DNA of 64,000 nucleotides, from the NCBI RefSeq assembly GCF_040412425.1, contig NC_089767.1, forward strand, positions 1,530,469-1,594,468, read 5' to 3'. The notes beneath the pieces were generated by a model. The model worked only from the letters and a program-made list of their open reading frames with translations, ran no database searches and had not been told where the DNA came from. This DNA comes from Macrobrachium rosenbergii (taxonomy: Eukaryota; Arthropoda; Malacostraca; Decapoda; Palaemonidae). The translations under genes and the position numbers were made by a program. This document shows positions 13,966-23,921 of the stretch, in pieces; position 1 is the stretch's first letter; each line of letters begins with the position of its first letter.

Positions 13966-14046
<81 letters not shown>
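13840..14046 (+). mobile_element. Non-LTR retrotransposon 3' UTR with (AAT)n tail, copy 1
   Basis: The segment has a GATCTCTTCTTT stretch, then GGAAGCTTGAATTTCAAGTC, then GGTTCATCTTCTGAATAATAAT running into a pure AAT tract (13,970-14,046). The same order occurs near 28,000, 29,430 and 41,900. At 41,900 it directly follows a coding remnant typical of the C-terminus of non-LTR ORF2 proteins. I therefore infer a 5'-truncated insertion ending in an (AAT)n tail. Confidence 0.7.
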
Positions 14047-14466
14047 TAAAGTGTTTGTCATGTGAAGATTGTTATATTCATGTAACCATGTTTGTTTAGG
14101 ATCCATGTGTTTTGTACTTCGCATTCTCTTGTCTTCTGGATTTACGAATTCTGAAAGTATTTCCCACTATCCTTTTTCGATTCTGCTGAAATGCTTTGTG
14201 AAGCTAAGTGGAGTGGACAGTGTTTGGGTTTTGTGAATGTTTTTCTAATGCCGTGTAGAGTGTGAGTGTTGGAATATTATTTGTAATATTGCTTTTTTGT
14301 TAAAGTATGTGTATTTTCGTATGCTGTATCGTGTTTGATAAGTATATGAACTTTGTGTATGTTGCAATTTGCCCGTTTGATGGAGTTTTGTGTATTTCTC
14401 AAAGCCCAACTGTTTGCTGGTTGGGTCAGACCCTTGGGCATTGAAAAGTCATTCTTTGAATTAATT
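14047..14466. other. No recognisable feature
   Basis: AT-rich single-copy-looking sequence. I see no long frame, RNA gene or repeat family member. Confidence 0.5.
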
Positions 14467-14573
14467 TTTAAAGATAAGGAGCAATTTTTAAGATAATTTA
14501 TATTGAATAGAGTCCATGTATTTTTACTTGCTGTTAAGTTATTATTCCAAATTGCTATTTATACCATATTTGG
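14467..14573 (+). repeat. Direct repeat, left copy, flanking the multi-hairpin element
   Basis: About 107 bp beginning AAAGATAAGGAGCAA and including GCTGTTAAGTTATTATTCC is repeated at 14,968-15,075 with about 85-90 percent identity by eye. The pair brackets the multi-hairpin element almost exactly (offset 498 bp). Confidence 0.85.
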
Positions 14574-14574
14574 C

Positions 14575-14966
14575 AGTTTTTAGTTTTCTGTAAAAGAAAG
14601 CTATTGTGACGGCTTTGTCTGTCCGTCCGCACTTTTCTGTCCGCCCTCAGATCTTAAAAACTACTGAGGCTGGAGGGCTGTAAATTGGCATGTTGATCAT
14701 CCACCCTCCAGTCATCAAACATACCAAATTGCAGCCCTCTAGCCTTTTTTGTATTTTTATTCAAGTTTGAAGTTAGCCATAATCGTGCTTCTGACAACGA
14801 TATAGGCGAGGCCATCACCGGACCGTGGTTAAATTTTCATGGACCGCGGCTCATACAGTATTATAGCGAGACCACCAAAAGATAGATCTATTTTCGGTGG
14901 CCTTGATTATACGCTGTACAGAAAACTCGATTGCGCCGAAAAAACTTCGGCGCAATTTTTACTTGT
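14575..14966 (+). mobile_element. Multi-hairpin MITE-like element, copy 1
   Basis: The element is about 390 bp with no coding capacity. It opens with TTAGTTTTCTGTAAAAG, contains a long central hairpin whose arms read AGGCTGGAGGGCTG and CAGCCCTCTAGCCT, a second hairpin around the ACCGAAAAGATAGATC area, and ends with a palindrome based on CGCCGAA...TTCGGCG followed by TTTTTAC. Ten copies in both orientations share this order. Confidence 0.88.
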
Positions 14967-14967
14967 T

Positions 14968-15075
14968 AAAGATAATGAGCAAATTTCAAGATAATTTATA
15001 CTGAATAGAGGCCATATGTCTTTACATGCTGTTAAGTTACTATTCCAAATTGCTATCTATAGCATATCTAGTAGT
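14968..15075 (+). repeat. Direct repeat, right copy
   Basis: Second copy of 14,467-14,573, beginning AAAGATAATGAGCAA. See the left copy. Confidence 0.85.
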
Positions 15076-15610
15076 GTATTGCGCAAGTATACACTGATTA
15101 TGTAAGTGACAGAGGACACACACCCCCCCTGCACCTGTACATCACTTGCTATGCTCACTGTCGAGATATCTTGAATAATTTATCGTTTCCTTTCATTCTG
15201 CCAAGAGTCTATTTTCGGTTTTTGTATTCCTCCTCGTACGAATGTCTCGAGGGAGAAAGTTTCTGCCTTTTTCTCACCCGTAACAGCCCCGATTATACTT
15301 TTGGGCAAAAGGGTTTTCTCTTGTCGTTAAATCTTGCAACGTTTCCCGGAATCCGGTGGTACAACTTGAGTACCTTGCGTCAAAACATGGCGCTCTGGTA
15401 GTTCAGGCTTAGGAACTCATCGACAAAGGTGAGCTCACTGATTTGACGGAACACGAACCCGTTAAAACACATTAAATGATCATTAAATAAATGGTATTTA
15501 ATGCAATTAGATGGGGTTGATGATAAGAGAATCTTTGATAGGTCCTTATATTCCGAACACGCATACCTTATTGACCCCTAAGTATCAGTAAACGCAGGAA
15601 CCATTTCGCC
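15076..15610. other. No recognisable gene
   Basis: Mixed-composition sequence without a recognised repeat. A 76-codon open frame at 15,171-15,401 plus lacks an ATG start and has no recognisable motif. Confidence 0.45.

Positions 15611-15612
<2 letters not shown>

Positions 15613-15669
<57 letters not shown>
15613..15669. repeat. (CT)n microsatellite
   Basis: Uninterrupted CT dinucleotide run. Confidence 0.97.
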
Positions 15670-15672
<3 letters not shown>

Positions 15673-15803
15673 GATTATAATTAGTTTATTTCACACCTTT
15701 CGCCCCTCGTCACCACCTTTCTTAAAATCTCATTTTACAAATTTGTTTTGAAAGAATAATATCACCTCTAAATAGATCACGGTGATACAAACATACATAC
15801 ATA

Positions 15804-15804
<1 letters not shown>

Positions 15805-15889
<85 letters not shown>

Positions 15890-15904
15890 CACATATATAT
15901 ACAG

Positions 15905-15970
<66 letters not shown>
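15805..15970. repeat. Compound (CA)n/(TA)n microsatellite
   Basis: A CA run (about 15,808-15,840) passes into two TA runs separated by ACACATACACATATATATACAG. The following 15,971-16,180 has no gene; the phrase TTGGACTTTCACTGG occurs twice in it (about 16,076 and 16,137). Confidence 0.95.
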
Positions 15971-15971
<1 letters not shown>

Positions 15972-16179
15972 GTTATATCACAGTGATATATATGATTTAA
16001 ATATGTATATATTATACCGCGCGATTGAAAATGGCTATAAATATAAAGTCGAAACCGGTATAGAATTTTTTTTCATTGGACTTTCACTGGAAAATATTAT
16101 GGACATGAGTCAACAGACTATAAAGTCCAAGAACGTTGGACTTTCACTGGGAACCCTTAAGGACAGAGAGAAACCAGCC

Positions 16180-16182
<3 letters not shown>

Positions 16183-16235
<53 letters not shown>
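16183..16235. repeat. (GA)n microsatellite
   Basis: Uninterrupted GA run. Confidence 0.97.
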
Positions 16236-16238
<3 letters not shown>

Positions 16239-16283
16239 GTGATAAGAAAATAATTATGTGGGAATAAAAAATAACAAGTGAAA

Positions 16284-16690
16284 AATGCCCCGAAGTTTCT
16301 TCGGGGCAATCGAGGTTTCTGTACAGCCGCTACAGCGCATAATCAAGGCCACTGATAATAGATCGATCTTTCGGTATCTCGGTATAATGCTATATGAGCC
16401 GCGGCCCATGAAATGTAACCACGGCCCGGTGGTGGCCTATCCTATATCGTTGCCAGAAGCACGATTATGGCTAACTTGAACCTTCACTAAAATAAAACTA
16501 CTGAGTAAGCTAGAGGGCTGCAATTTGGTATGTTTGTTGACTGGAGGGTGGATGATCAACATACCAATTTGCAGCTCTCTAGCCTCAGTAGTTTTTAAGA
16601 TCTGAAGGCGGATAGAAAAAGTGCGGACAGAACAAATTGCGGACGGACAGACAAAGCAGGCACAATGGTTTTCTCGTACATTAAACTAAA
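16284..16690 (-). mobile_element. Multi-hairpin MITE-like element, copy 2
   Basis: Minus-strand copy, full length. It begins (plus strand) with the terminal palindrome ATGCCCCGAAG...CTTCGGGGCA, then the AATCAAGGCC block, the long central hairpin (GAGGGCTGCAATTTGGTATG / CATACCAATTTGCAG) and the GTGCGGACAGAACA block, and ends at GTTTTCTCGTACATTAAAC. Confidence 0.9.
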
Positions 16691-16694
16691 ACCT

Positions 16695-16882
16695 CTACAC
16701 CTGAAATTCAGGAGACGTCACCAGCAGCAGCAGAGAGCAGGAATGAATTTGCTCCTCTGTTAAACACTTAGGGATCAGAAGATTCCACATCTGCACTAGG
16801 CAAACTATTTCACATTTTAGTTGTAGCCAAGATAAAGCTCCCAGCAAACTGAGTCGTATTAAACCTTGTTCCAGAAAACGAC
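16695..16882 (-). pseudogene. Non-LTR reverse transcriptase C-terminal remnant
   Basis: Read on the minus strand, the translation contains a segment resembling the C-terminal signature of many non-LTR ORF2 proteins: an F-A-G-S-F run, then T-T-K-M-(stop)-N-S-L-P-S-A, then V-F-N-R-G-A-N. The family signature is roughly F-x-x-R-x-x-x-x-W-N-x-L-P followed by F-K-x-x-x-(N/D). The tryptophan position is a stop codon and further stops follow, so it is dead. It lies next to a TA tract and the multi-hairpin element copy 2. The clade cannot be told from so short a piece. Confidence 0.55.
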
Positions 16883-16885
16883 ACA

Positions 16886-16888
<3 letters not shown>

Positions 16889-16954
<66 letters not shown>
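16889..16954. repeat. (TA)n(CA)n microsatellite
   Basis: A TA run ends in a short CA run, adjoining a dispersed repeat that also has a TA tract at 21,437. Confidence 0.96.
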
Positions 16955-16955
<1 letters not shown>

Positions 16956-17055
16956 TCAGCTGAAACCACTGGAAAAGCTTGAAAAAAAGAACTAAAGAGT
17001 GCCAAGTGCTCTTGTGTAATGAACACTTGTTCGGGCACAAAGTGACACAGAGCAT
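16956..17055 (-). repeat. Dispersed repeat ending at a TA tract, copy 1
   Basis: About 100 bp. Its reverse complement contains CTCTTTAGTTCTTTTTTTCA and GGTTTCAGCTGATG and matches 21,335-21,437 plus, where it also runs straight into (TA)n. The order repeat-then-TA on the same side in both copies indicates a family with a TA-rich end. Confidence 0.8.
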
Positions 17056-17819
17056 AAAGCACTGAGCCAGAAAGCTCTTACAGAAAGCTAAAAAAATAAA
17101 AAAAAATACAAAAACGATTACTCACCTGTTTATATTAGGCCATTATGATAACAAGAACAATGTTTGTTGATTTGTTTATTATCTCACCTGTTTAACAAAT
17201 TTAAATATAAAAATTAAGTTTAAAATAAACATATAAAAATATCTAAAAGTTATGTATAAACAATTTAAAAAAATGTAAGTTTAAAAAAATAAATCCATAT
17301 AAAAATATCTAAAAGGTATGCATATAAAATTGAATAAAAATAGGTTTAAAATAAATTTCATATAAAAGAAATGTCTTGATAACAAGACCAGTTCAGAAGG
17401 CCCGCCTCCAACATAAAAGAAACAACTGAATTCAACAAATGTGAACAGTAATAATAATAATGGACATTAATAACAAATGTCCCACATAAAAAGACATCAT
17501 CAATGAAATAAGTAATTGTCAAGTAGTAATAAAATTGTCTCCTGCTGGAAACAACAGATGAGCAACTTATGAAACAACTAATATTAACAGTAATAATAAT
17601 AATGATAATAACAATATACATAAAAAGACATCATCAATAAATATACAATAGTAATATAACAGCTGAAACAACAGTAAATTAATGACATGAAATGACATCA
17701 ACAATAAAAAAAAAGAAATAATGACTAGTAGTAACAAAATAACTAGTCTAGACAAAACTGAATGATAATGTTAAAATTCTTCATTATTTTATCTACAACA
17801 AGACTGTCCTATTTGAACA
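17056..17819. other. AT-rich sequence without recognised gene
   Basis: A/T-rich with weak internal repetition (ATAAAAATATCTAAAAGKTATG at about 17,235 and 17,298; GACATCATCAATRAA at about 17,491 and 17,626) and short AAT runs. No coding signal. Confidence 0.5.
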
Positions 17820-18092
17820 TACCACGGCTCAAATTTACAAGTTTTCTGGAATACTTCTTTGTAAAAGTAGATTCAGTTATATTCCTGGTAACGTAATCGT
17901 TACAAAATACAATTTCTTCTGCCTTTGTCCAGTCAACAGCGTGATGGAAGTTACTGAGATGAATGGAAACGGCACTAGAGAGGTCTGTCCTGTTCTAACA
18001 GAATATTTATGCCGGCTTGATCTAATAGACAACTCTTTTCCCGTTTGGCCAATATATTTCTTGTCACAACTTTTACATGGAATGGTATATGA

Positions 18093-18265
18093 CAGTGGTT
18101 CTCAGACTGGGGGTAATTACCCCCGTGGGGACAATGAAGCCGTTTCTGGGGGGTAACGAGGCAATTCCAATTTGTAATAAAAGGAACAATGCTTTAATTT
18201 TAATTTTTTTTTCTCAAAGGAATAATGTCTAAAATCTAAATTCTTTATTTCTTAAGAATTGAATG
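18093..18265 (+). mobile_element. hAT-type transposon end inserted in the Penelope remnant
   Basis: The Penelope coding sequence stops at 18,092 and CAGTGGTTCTCAGACTGGGG begins, a typical hAT terminal sequence (compare CAGTGGTTCTTAA at 32,678). GGGGGTAATTACCCCC follows as a perfect palindrome. Penelope connector sequence resumes at about 18,270. I did not find the matching opposite terminus, so the insertion is probably a truncated copy. Confidence 0.65.
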
Positions 18266-18597
18266 AAAGTAAAATTAATTTCTTACATATACAATGCATT
18301 AGAAATTAACCATTCCTAATTTTACATCAAAATGTCTGAATAGCTTAGGTAATTCATAAAAATTCCGGTGGTAAGGCAAAACCAGCATATTATGGCATGA
18401 AAAAGGTTCTCTAACCCTATTTGAATAAAAGGTACCCTTGGCCATTTTTAATGCCTCGTCCATAAAAAATCTTTGGATATTGAAGTTTTACGCCAATGTC
18501 ACAAATTTTGCCTATCTCTTCATCTAAAAACTCAGGAATTAAAATTCTGAAGGCTCTCAGAAACATCGAAGGTTTCGATGGGTTATTTTACTTCACT

Positions 18598-18888
18598 ATG
18601 CTGCCAAGTATACCTTAGTTTAACCAGACCACTGAGCTGATTAACAGCTCTCCTAGGGCTGGCCCGAAGGATTAGATTTATTTTACTTTGCTAAGAACCA
18701 ATTGTTTACGTAGCAACGGGACCTACAGCTTATTGTGGAATCCGAACCACATTATACCGAGAAATTAATTTCTATCACCAGAAACAAATTCCTCTAATTC
18801 TTCATTGGCCGGCCGGAGACTCGAACTCGGGCCTAGCAGAGTGCTAGCCGACAACTCTACCGACTCGTCCAACAAAGAACTACTAAGC
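18598..18888 (-). mobile_element. tRNA-derived SINE, copy 1
   Basis: About 290 bp, minus strand. The head (near 18,810-18,880) has a tRNA-like B box, GAGTTCGAGTC. The body includes CTGGTGATAGAAATTAATTT, GCTGTAGGTCCCGTTGCTAC, CCTTCGGGCCAGCCCTAGG and AGCTCAGTGGTCTGGTTAAA. The same order occurs at 35,193, 42,881 and 52,752. It lies inside the Penelope remnant. Confidence 0.85.
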
Positions 18889-19137
18889 TGCCCTAAACTG
18901 GAAGATTGCAGTATCTGCAAAAATACAAAACTGAGAAAAATGGTAGATACTGCAGTTCTCCCTTGCCTTACTACTGATTTTGCAGATACTGCAAATGGGA
19001 CCCCTAAATAAAGCATTGAGGAATTATTCTAAAACTGCAGTAACTTGTGTATTAGTGTTTCACGAGGCCAACAGGTGGCATATCTCAATTTCGAAAATTC
19101 TGCAGGATACTGCAGTTTTCCATTTTTAGGCAGTGTG
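18889..19137. mobile_element. MITE with ~35-bp terminal inverted repeats (CTGCCC family), copy 1
   Basis: About 249 bp. The left end reads CTGCCCTAAACTGGAAGATT and the right end, reversed, gives an imperfect match: CTGCCTAAAAATGGAAAACT. Inside, CTGCAGTATCTGCAAAA recurs in both orientations. Related copies are at 38,049 and 55,660. No coding capacity. It interrupts the Penelope remnant immediately next to the SINE. Confidence 0.85.
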
Positions 19138-19659
19138 CATCTAACACTGACTCTCTTTCCTTTTCAATTGTTGTGAATTTAATTGAGGGAACCAGATCAT
19201 TCAGTCTATCTAAAAATTCTCCAATATTTGCATCTTTAGGCCAAATACAAAGTACCAGTCGGTAAAATACTGGGTAACAATCTAATTAAAAAATTCCATG
19301 TAAAAATTACTAATCATCGGAGAAAGTGGATTTCCCATTGACATACCAAATTTTTGTAAAAAACGTTTTCCATTAAATGTAAATTTATAGTCCCTAAAGC
19401 AAAGCCTAATCAAGCCAATTATTACATTTGGAGGTACTGTAAGGGCAAGTCATATTTAGGCAGTTCCTCCGATCAGAAATTTAACAAACCGCCCGCTGGA
19501 ACTTTCGCAAAAAGCAAGACAACATCGAAACTGACAATTTTATACTTATATGTTACATTAATATTGCTAAGTTTATCTGCAAAATCAGCATTATATATTC
19601 TTAATATTACACTGTGATATTGTACCAACAATCGTCATAAGTACCTGAACGAATCCAGG

Positions 19660-20046
19660 TAAAAAAAGTCACAGGAAAAAAGTTACAAAAAAAAAGTCCC
19701 AGAAAAAAGTCACAGGAAGAAAGTCACAGAAAAAAAGTAACAGGAAAAAAGTCACAGTAAAAAAGTCACAGGAAAAAAGTCGAGTCACAGGAAAAAGTCA
19801 CGGGAAAAAAAGTAAAGCCACAGAAAGTCACAGAAAAAAATCAGAAAAAAGTAATTGAAAAAATCACAGGAAAAAAGTCACAGGAAAAAAGTAACTGGAA
19901 AAAGTCAAAGTAAAAACCACAGAAAAAGTCACAGGAAAAAAGTCACAGTAAAAAAGTCACAGAAAAAGTCACAGTAAAAAAGAAAAAACAGAAAAAGTCA
20001 CAGAAAAAAAGTCACAGAAAAAAAGTCACAGGAAAAAAAGTCACAA
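19660..20046. repeat. ~14-bp minisatellite GTCACAGGAAAAAA
   Basis: Roughly 27 imperfect units of GTCACAGGAAAAAA (13-15 bp) separate two parts of the Penelope reverse transcriptase. Variation is mostly in the length of the A run. Confidence 0.92.
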
Positions 20047-20047
20047 T

Positions 20048-20250
20048 AATCTTTCCTAGATAATGACCCTGGGGGTTTTAACCGGGTATGTATCCACCTT
20101 TGCGGCGTGTTTAGTACAAGCCCGTTGGGGATTTCCGTAAAAACATAAACAATTGTGGGTTACATGGCGTCACAACTACCAGGGTCACTGACGGAAACAT
20201 AAACAAAAGACTGTAAATATCATAAAGATAATGAATGACCCCCAAGAAAT
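20048..20250 (+). mobile_element. GATCTTTCC-type MITE, truncated copy
   Basis: It begins ATCTTTCCTAGATAATGACC, matching the left terminal repeat of the complete copy at 29,521-29,731, and shares the internal GGCGTGTTTAGTACAAGCCC. The right terminal repeat is missing. Confidence 0.8.
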
Positions 20251-20555
20251 ATTGTGAAATTTTCCCTGTGACTTTATTACCGGCCACCACCTGAACTAGC
20301 CACTTTGACTGTTTATATATAAGACACAGAACCTACTGAACTTACAATAGGCCTAATGGTATTGCATGGCTTGTGGGTTTTAACGAGGCCAAACGTAAAT
20401 GATAAACTATCGTACTTGACAGTAAATTGCATAATTGCCTCTTCCCTGTTCAATGATGTACAATGGTTATTACATAGCTCGTTATAAGTAATAGTGGGAC
20501 CACTTAACAAACCTTGCATTAAAATACACTCATAGTAACATAAGTCTTGAAATGG

Positions 20556-20665
20556 AACAAATCCACAGTTATGTATGGGTACAGATATTTAAAGATAAAT
20601 CTGAACAGAAGAGAGCTTTCGGGAATCAGTTCGATTCCCCCTTTCAAACTGTGGATTTATCTGAC
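20556..20665. repeat. Hairpin-forming insertion
   Basis: CAAATCCACAGTTATG (about 20,560) pairs with CAAACTGTGGATTT (about 20,645). It interrupts the N-terminal part of the Penelope remnant. The internal AGAGAGCTTTCGGGAATCAG resembles the hairpin arm at 24,260. Confidence 0.6.
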
Positions 20666-20828
20666 ATTTGCGTTATATAGTGGTCTTTCTTCATAATTAA
20701 TATGGCCTTTGCTTTATCTGCTTTCGTGATATGCATATTTACATATTTTTTAAGAACATTATAAGCCTCAACGAAACGAAGAGGAACACTGGAGAGATAA
20801 AGGACTGGTCGACAAGTGGTCAGTTTTT

Positions 20829-21155
20829 ATCAGTTTTCTGTAAAGTAGAACTATTATAGAGATGGCTATTCGTCTGTTCGTCCGCACTTTTTCTGTCCGC
20901 CCTCAGATCTTAAAAGCTTCTGAGGATAGAGGGCTGCAAATTGGTATGTTGATCATTCACCCTCCAATCATCAAACATACCAAATTGCAGCCCTCTAGCC
21001 TCAGGAGTTTTTATTTTATTTAAGGTTAAAGTTAGCCATGATCGTGCGTCTGGCACCGCTATAGGAGCAAATAACACAAGCCACCACCGGGCTGCGAGTG
21101 AAAGTTGAGAGTTTCATGCGCCGTGGCTGAGAGTTTCATACAGCATTATACGCCG
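20829..21155 (+). mobile_element. Multi-hairpin MITE-like element, copy 3 (3' truncated)
   Basis: It starts at CAGTTTTCTGTAAAG, keeps the central hairpin (AGAGGGCTGCAAATTGG / CCAAATTGCAGCCCTCT) and stops at CATACAGCATTATA, so the two 3' palindromes are absent. Confidence 0.87.
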
Positions 21156-21334
21156 TTCATTTCTGCATATGCTGTCTTCACTAAGCAATTTCCTTCCATC
21201 TTTTGACTTGTTTGTGTGTTAAACAGTTGAGAAATCTGGACGAACGTTGTTGTTTCTGTTTGCAATTGCCTAATTACACATTTTTCATTCTTTTTTTTTT
21301 TTTGCTTTACTTCTGTAAGAGATTTCTTGCTCAC

Positions 21335-21612
<278 letters not shown>

Positions 21613-21616
21613 AAAT

Positions 21617-21731
21617 TTCTGAATCTCATAGGATCGAACCCAGGTCTTTCAGTAGAAAGGCAAGGTCGCTACCAACTGAACCACACAGCTTCAACTGAAA
21701 GACCTGGGTTCGATCCCGACGTGAGTCAGAA
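21617..21731 (-). repeat. Hairpin with tRNA-like core (SINE head)
   Basis: The arms GATCGAACCCAGGTCTTTCA (about 21,633) and TGAAAGACCTGGGTTCGATC (about 21,695) are exact reverse complements, and flanking bases extend the pairing. The minus strand between and across them reads TGGTTCAGTTGGTAGCG (A-box-like) and GGGTTCGATCC (B-box-like). No 7-bp acceptor stem closes around it, so it is not a functional tRNA gene. I infer a tRNA-derived SINE head copied as an inverted repeat. Confidence 0.7.
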
Positions 21732-21785
21732 ATTGATTGTTGTTCCACACTCGTGATTGTGTGTTGATTACTTCTAATGTTATAA

Positions 21786-22015
<230 letters not shown>

Positions 22016-22059
22016 TATCAAAGACCAGGTACAAATCTATTAAATTCACCGTTGAATAA

Positions 22060-22582
22060 GACTATAATTGTGTATTACCGTTTTTAGATGTTTTGGTTTA
22101 CAGAAGGAACAGAAGCTTTGTGTTTGATTTTTACAGGAAACCTACCAACGTCTGATCTGATATCCACTATTATTCACATCACCATGTCAATGTAAAACCC
22201 TCAGCTTTCTGTGGCATGTTCTAAGAGCATTAAGGAAATGCAGTTTGGAATTCTTAGACTCAGAGTTGCGTAAAATCTACGACGTGGGAAATAGGTTAAA
22301 ATACCCAAAGATTTTAATAGCCATATCTTTGTAGAAAGCTAGAAACATTTTTTATTCCAGTAACAACAGGAGACTTTCGTGAGAGAAAATATTTTGACAC
22401 TGCCATATAATGTAAGTCTTTCTTTTCTTCAAAAGTTACCTAAAACTTTTAAGATAAATGTTTTTTATAAAATTCAGGAACATTTCAAAATTTTATTGTT
22501 CGTAACTCCCCAAAATCAAATTAGTGGCTGTATTTACACGATTCCTTGTGCTGGGTGTAGCAGCAGTTATTTGTACACATGA
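22060..22582 (+). pseudogene. Penelope-like retroelement fragment, plus strand
   Basis: The translation across frames shows [11 protein letters not shown], then FDFYRKPT, then H-Y-Y-S-H-H, then ENILTLPYNVSLSFLQKLPK and SGCIYTIPCAGC. In Penelope-like proteins these lie between the reverse transcriptase catalytic core and the GIY-YIG nuclease. It ends just before the expected YIG motif. Several stops and frameshifts make it a pseudogene; the last part stays open for 67 codons (22,379-22,582). It is oriented opposite to the larger remnant at 17.8-20.8 kb and is a different copy, since both contain the LPYN/LPYH connector. Confidence 0.85.
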
Positions 22583-22920
22583 ATGATTTTAACGTTGTAG
22601 TGACTTACTTATTGTACTGATTTACTTACTGTATGTTAATGGCAATTTATCTTCATCAAACTAATTGATTACATACAGTAATGATGTTTTGCTTGTTGAT
22701 GGCTTTGATCTTTGGTTTGTGAAGTTTTCTTTTTTTTGTGTATCTATTTATCTATTTTACTATGTACCCCGAAAAAGTGTAAACGCAACACATGAAAGCA
22801 CTTGGTACTTGGTCTGTCACTTTCACCTTTCCTGTGGGTGTCTACGTACTGTATGTATTTGTTGCGTGCAGTTTGGTGACTTATTGCTGACATATACATT
22901 ATATATGAATGAATTATATT
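22583..22920. other. No recognisable gene
   Basis: Contains CCCCGAAAAAGTGTAAACGC and T-rich stretches. A 120-codon frame covering 22,665-23,027 has no recognisable motif and runs into the hairpin element. Confidence 0.4.
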
Positions 22921-23175
22921 ACATCACCGTGATTCATATACAAGCATTAAGCTACAAACGTCCTTTAATATCCAATTCGCTCTGCCTCGGAAATAATATA
23001 TTTTCATATATGTTACCTGAAGGGTAATTTTTTAGATGATAATAAGTTCGTCGTCTCGTGGGCTCGATGGCCGTGTGGTTTAAGGCGCGTTCTTCTCTTC
23101 TGTGGTTCGAGCCCACGAGACGAGACGAACTAACTTATTACCAACTAAAAATTTCCCTTCGGTAAATATATGACA
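22921..23175. repeat. Long hairpin with tRNA-like core
   Basis: Arms of about 60 bp (23,008-23,067 and 23,107-23,170) pair almost throughout; GTCTCGTGGGCTCGA is matched by TCGAGCCCACGAGAC. The loop and inner arm read TGGCCGTGTGGTTTAAGGC and GGTTCGAGCCC, resembling A and B boxes of tRNA-Ser/Leu-like sequence. The left part (CTTTAATATCCAATTCGC) resembles 28,556-28,600. Confidence 0.75.
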
Positions 23176-23182
23176 CTATATA

Positions 23183-23185
<3 letters not shown>

Positions 23186-23262
<77 letters not shown>
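23186..23262. repeat. (TA)n microsatellite
   Basis: Pure TA run adjoining the long hairpin. Confidence 0.97.
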
Positions 23263-23265
<3 letters not shown>

Positions 23266-23402
23266 AGTACGTGAGTGTGAATTCAGTCTTTTATACATGT
23301 ACACAATCAAATCTTAAAACCAACTACAAAGAACCACTTAAAACTTCTAGTAACTCTGAATTCCTTTCCTTCGCAGTGCCCACCACTATTAGAAGCCAAA
23401 GT

Positions 23403-23475
23403 AAGAGGAAGAAGAAGAAGAAGAAGAAGAAGAAGAAGAAGAAGAAGAAGAAGAAGAAGAAGAAGAAGAAGAAGA
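23403..23475. repeat. (AAG)n microsatellite
   Basis: Uninterrupted AAG run. Poly-Lys and poly-Ser frames through it are artefacts. Confidence 0.97.
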
Positions 23476-23619
23476 CGGAGACTTACCCTTGGAGACGTGA
23501 CGGCGTCTGGAAGAAGTGAAGAACTGAGGAAGAACATCTGTTCTTTTTGTGCCTGGTGGAGAACAAGTGTTCTCGGAAGAACCCAACACCTGCGCCGGAT
23601 ATTGTTCATGACGAAAGGT

Positions 23620-23623
23620 GGGG

Positions 23624-23655
<32 letters not shown>
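23620..23655. repeat. (GA)n microsatellite
   Basis: Short GA run after GGTGGGGGG. Confidence 0.95.
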
Positions 23656-23656
<1 letters not shown>

Positions 23657-23814
23657 TGAGTCACGCTGGAACGAAATGAAGGTGTGGGAGGAGGTTTGAG
23701 ATTGGTCGGCTGAGAGGTACACGGGACAGGTTGAAGTGGTGGAGAGGAGAGTTTGAGATTGAGTTGCTGATGAAATAAAGAAAGACGTAAAGATATAGAA
23801 CAGCACAGCAAAGA

Positions 23815-23818
<4 letters not shown>

Positions 23819-23875
<57 letters not shown>
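23819..23875. repeat. (GA)n microsatellite
   Basis: GA run of about 55 bp. The phrases GTTGAG/GAAGAAATAAAG around the two GA runs are similar, hinting at local duplication. Confidence 0.95.
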
Positions 23876-23877
<2 letters not shown>

Positions 23878-23921
23878 CTGCTGATGAAGAAAAGGAAGAA
23901 ATAAAGATAAAGAACAGCATT

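Larger units (their letters stand above)
17820..20790 (-). pseudogene. Penelope-like retroelement, broken by nested insertions
   Basis: Scattered minus-strand segments give, in N- to C-terminal order, a Penelope-like protein. 20,655-20,790: a segment with ITKADKAKAILI (family ISKADKG). 20,275-20,525: GLVKTHKP and RPIVSSVGSVSY, both hallmark motifs. 19,138-19,650: motif A region VSFDVV, then KFGMSMGNPLSPMISNFYME, then a degenerate YVDD site (reads YFTD, with a frameshift), then IWPKDANIGEFLDRLNDLVP. 18,270-18,597: connector with FRILIPEFLDEE and NMLVLPYHRNF. 17,820-18,092: GIY-YIG nuclease part with YTIPCKSCDKKYIGQTGK and a later frameshift. Penelope-like elements encode a reverse transcriptase fused to a GIY-YIG endonuclease. 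The broken catalytic site, stops and frameshifts show it is inactive. I am confident of family, not of subclade. Confidence 0.9.

Noticed and set aside
14575..14966. Riboswitch or structured host ncRNA suggested by strong hairpins
   Set aside because: Ten copies in both orientations, several truncated, show that this is a dispersed mobile element.
21617..21731. Functional tRNA gene on the minus strand
   Set aside because: A- and B-box-like motifs exist, but no acceptor stem closes and the sequence is part of a larger inverted repeat. A SINE head fits better.
22665..23027. 120-codon plus-strand frame
   Set aside because: It has no ATG-based support or motif and ends inside a hairpin repeat element.
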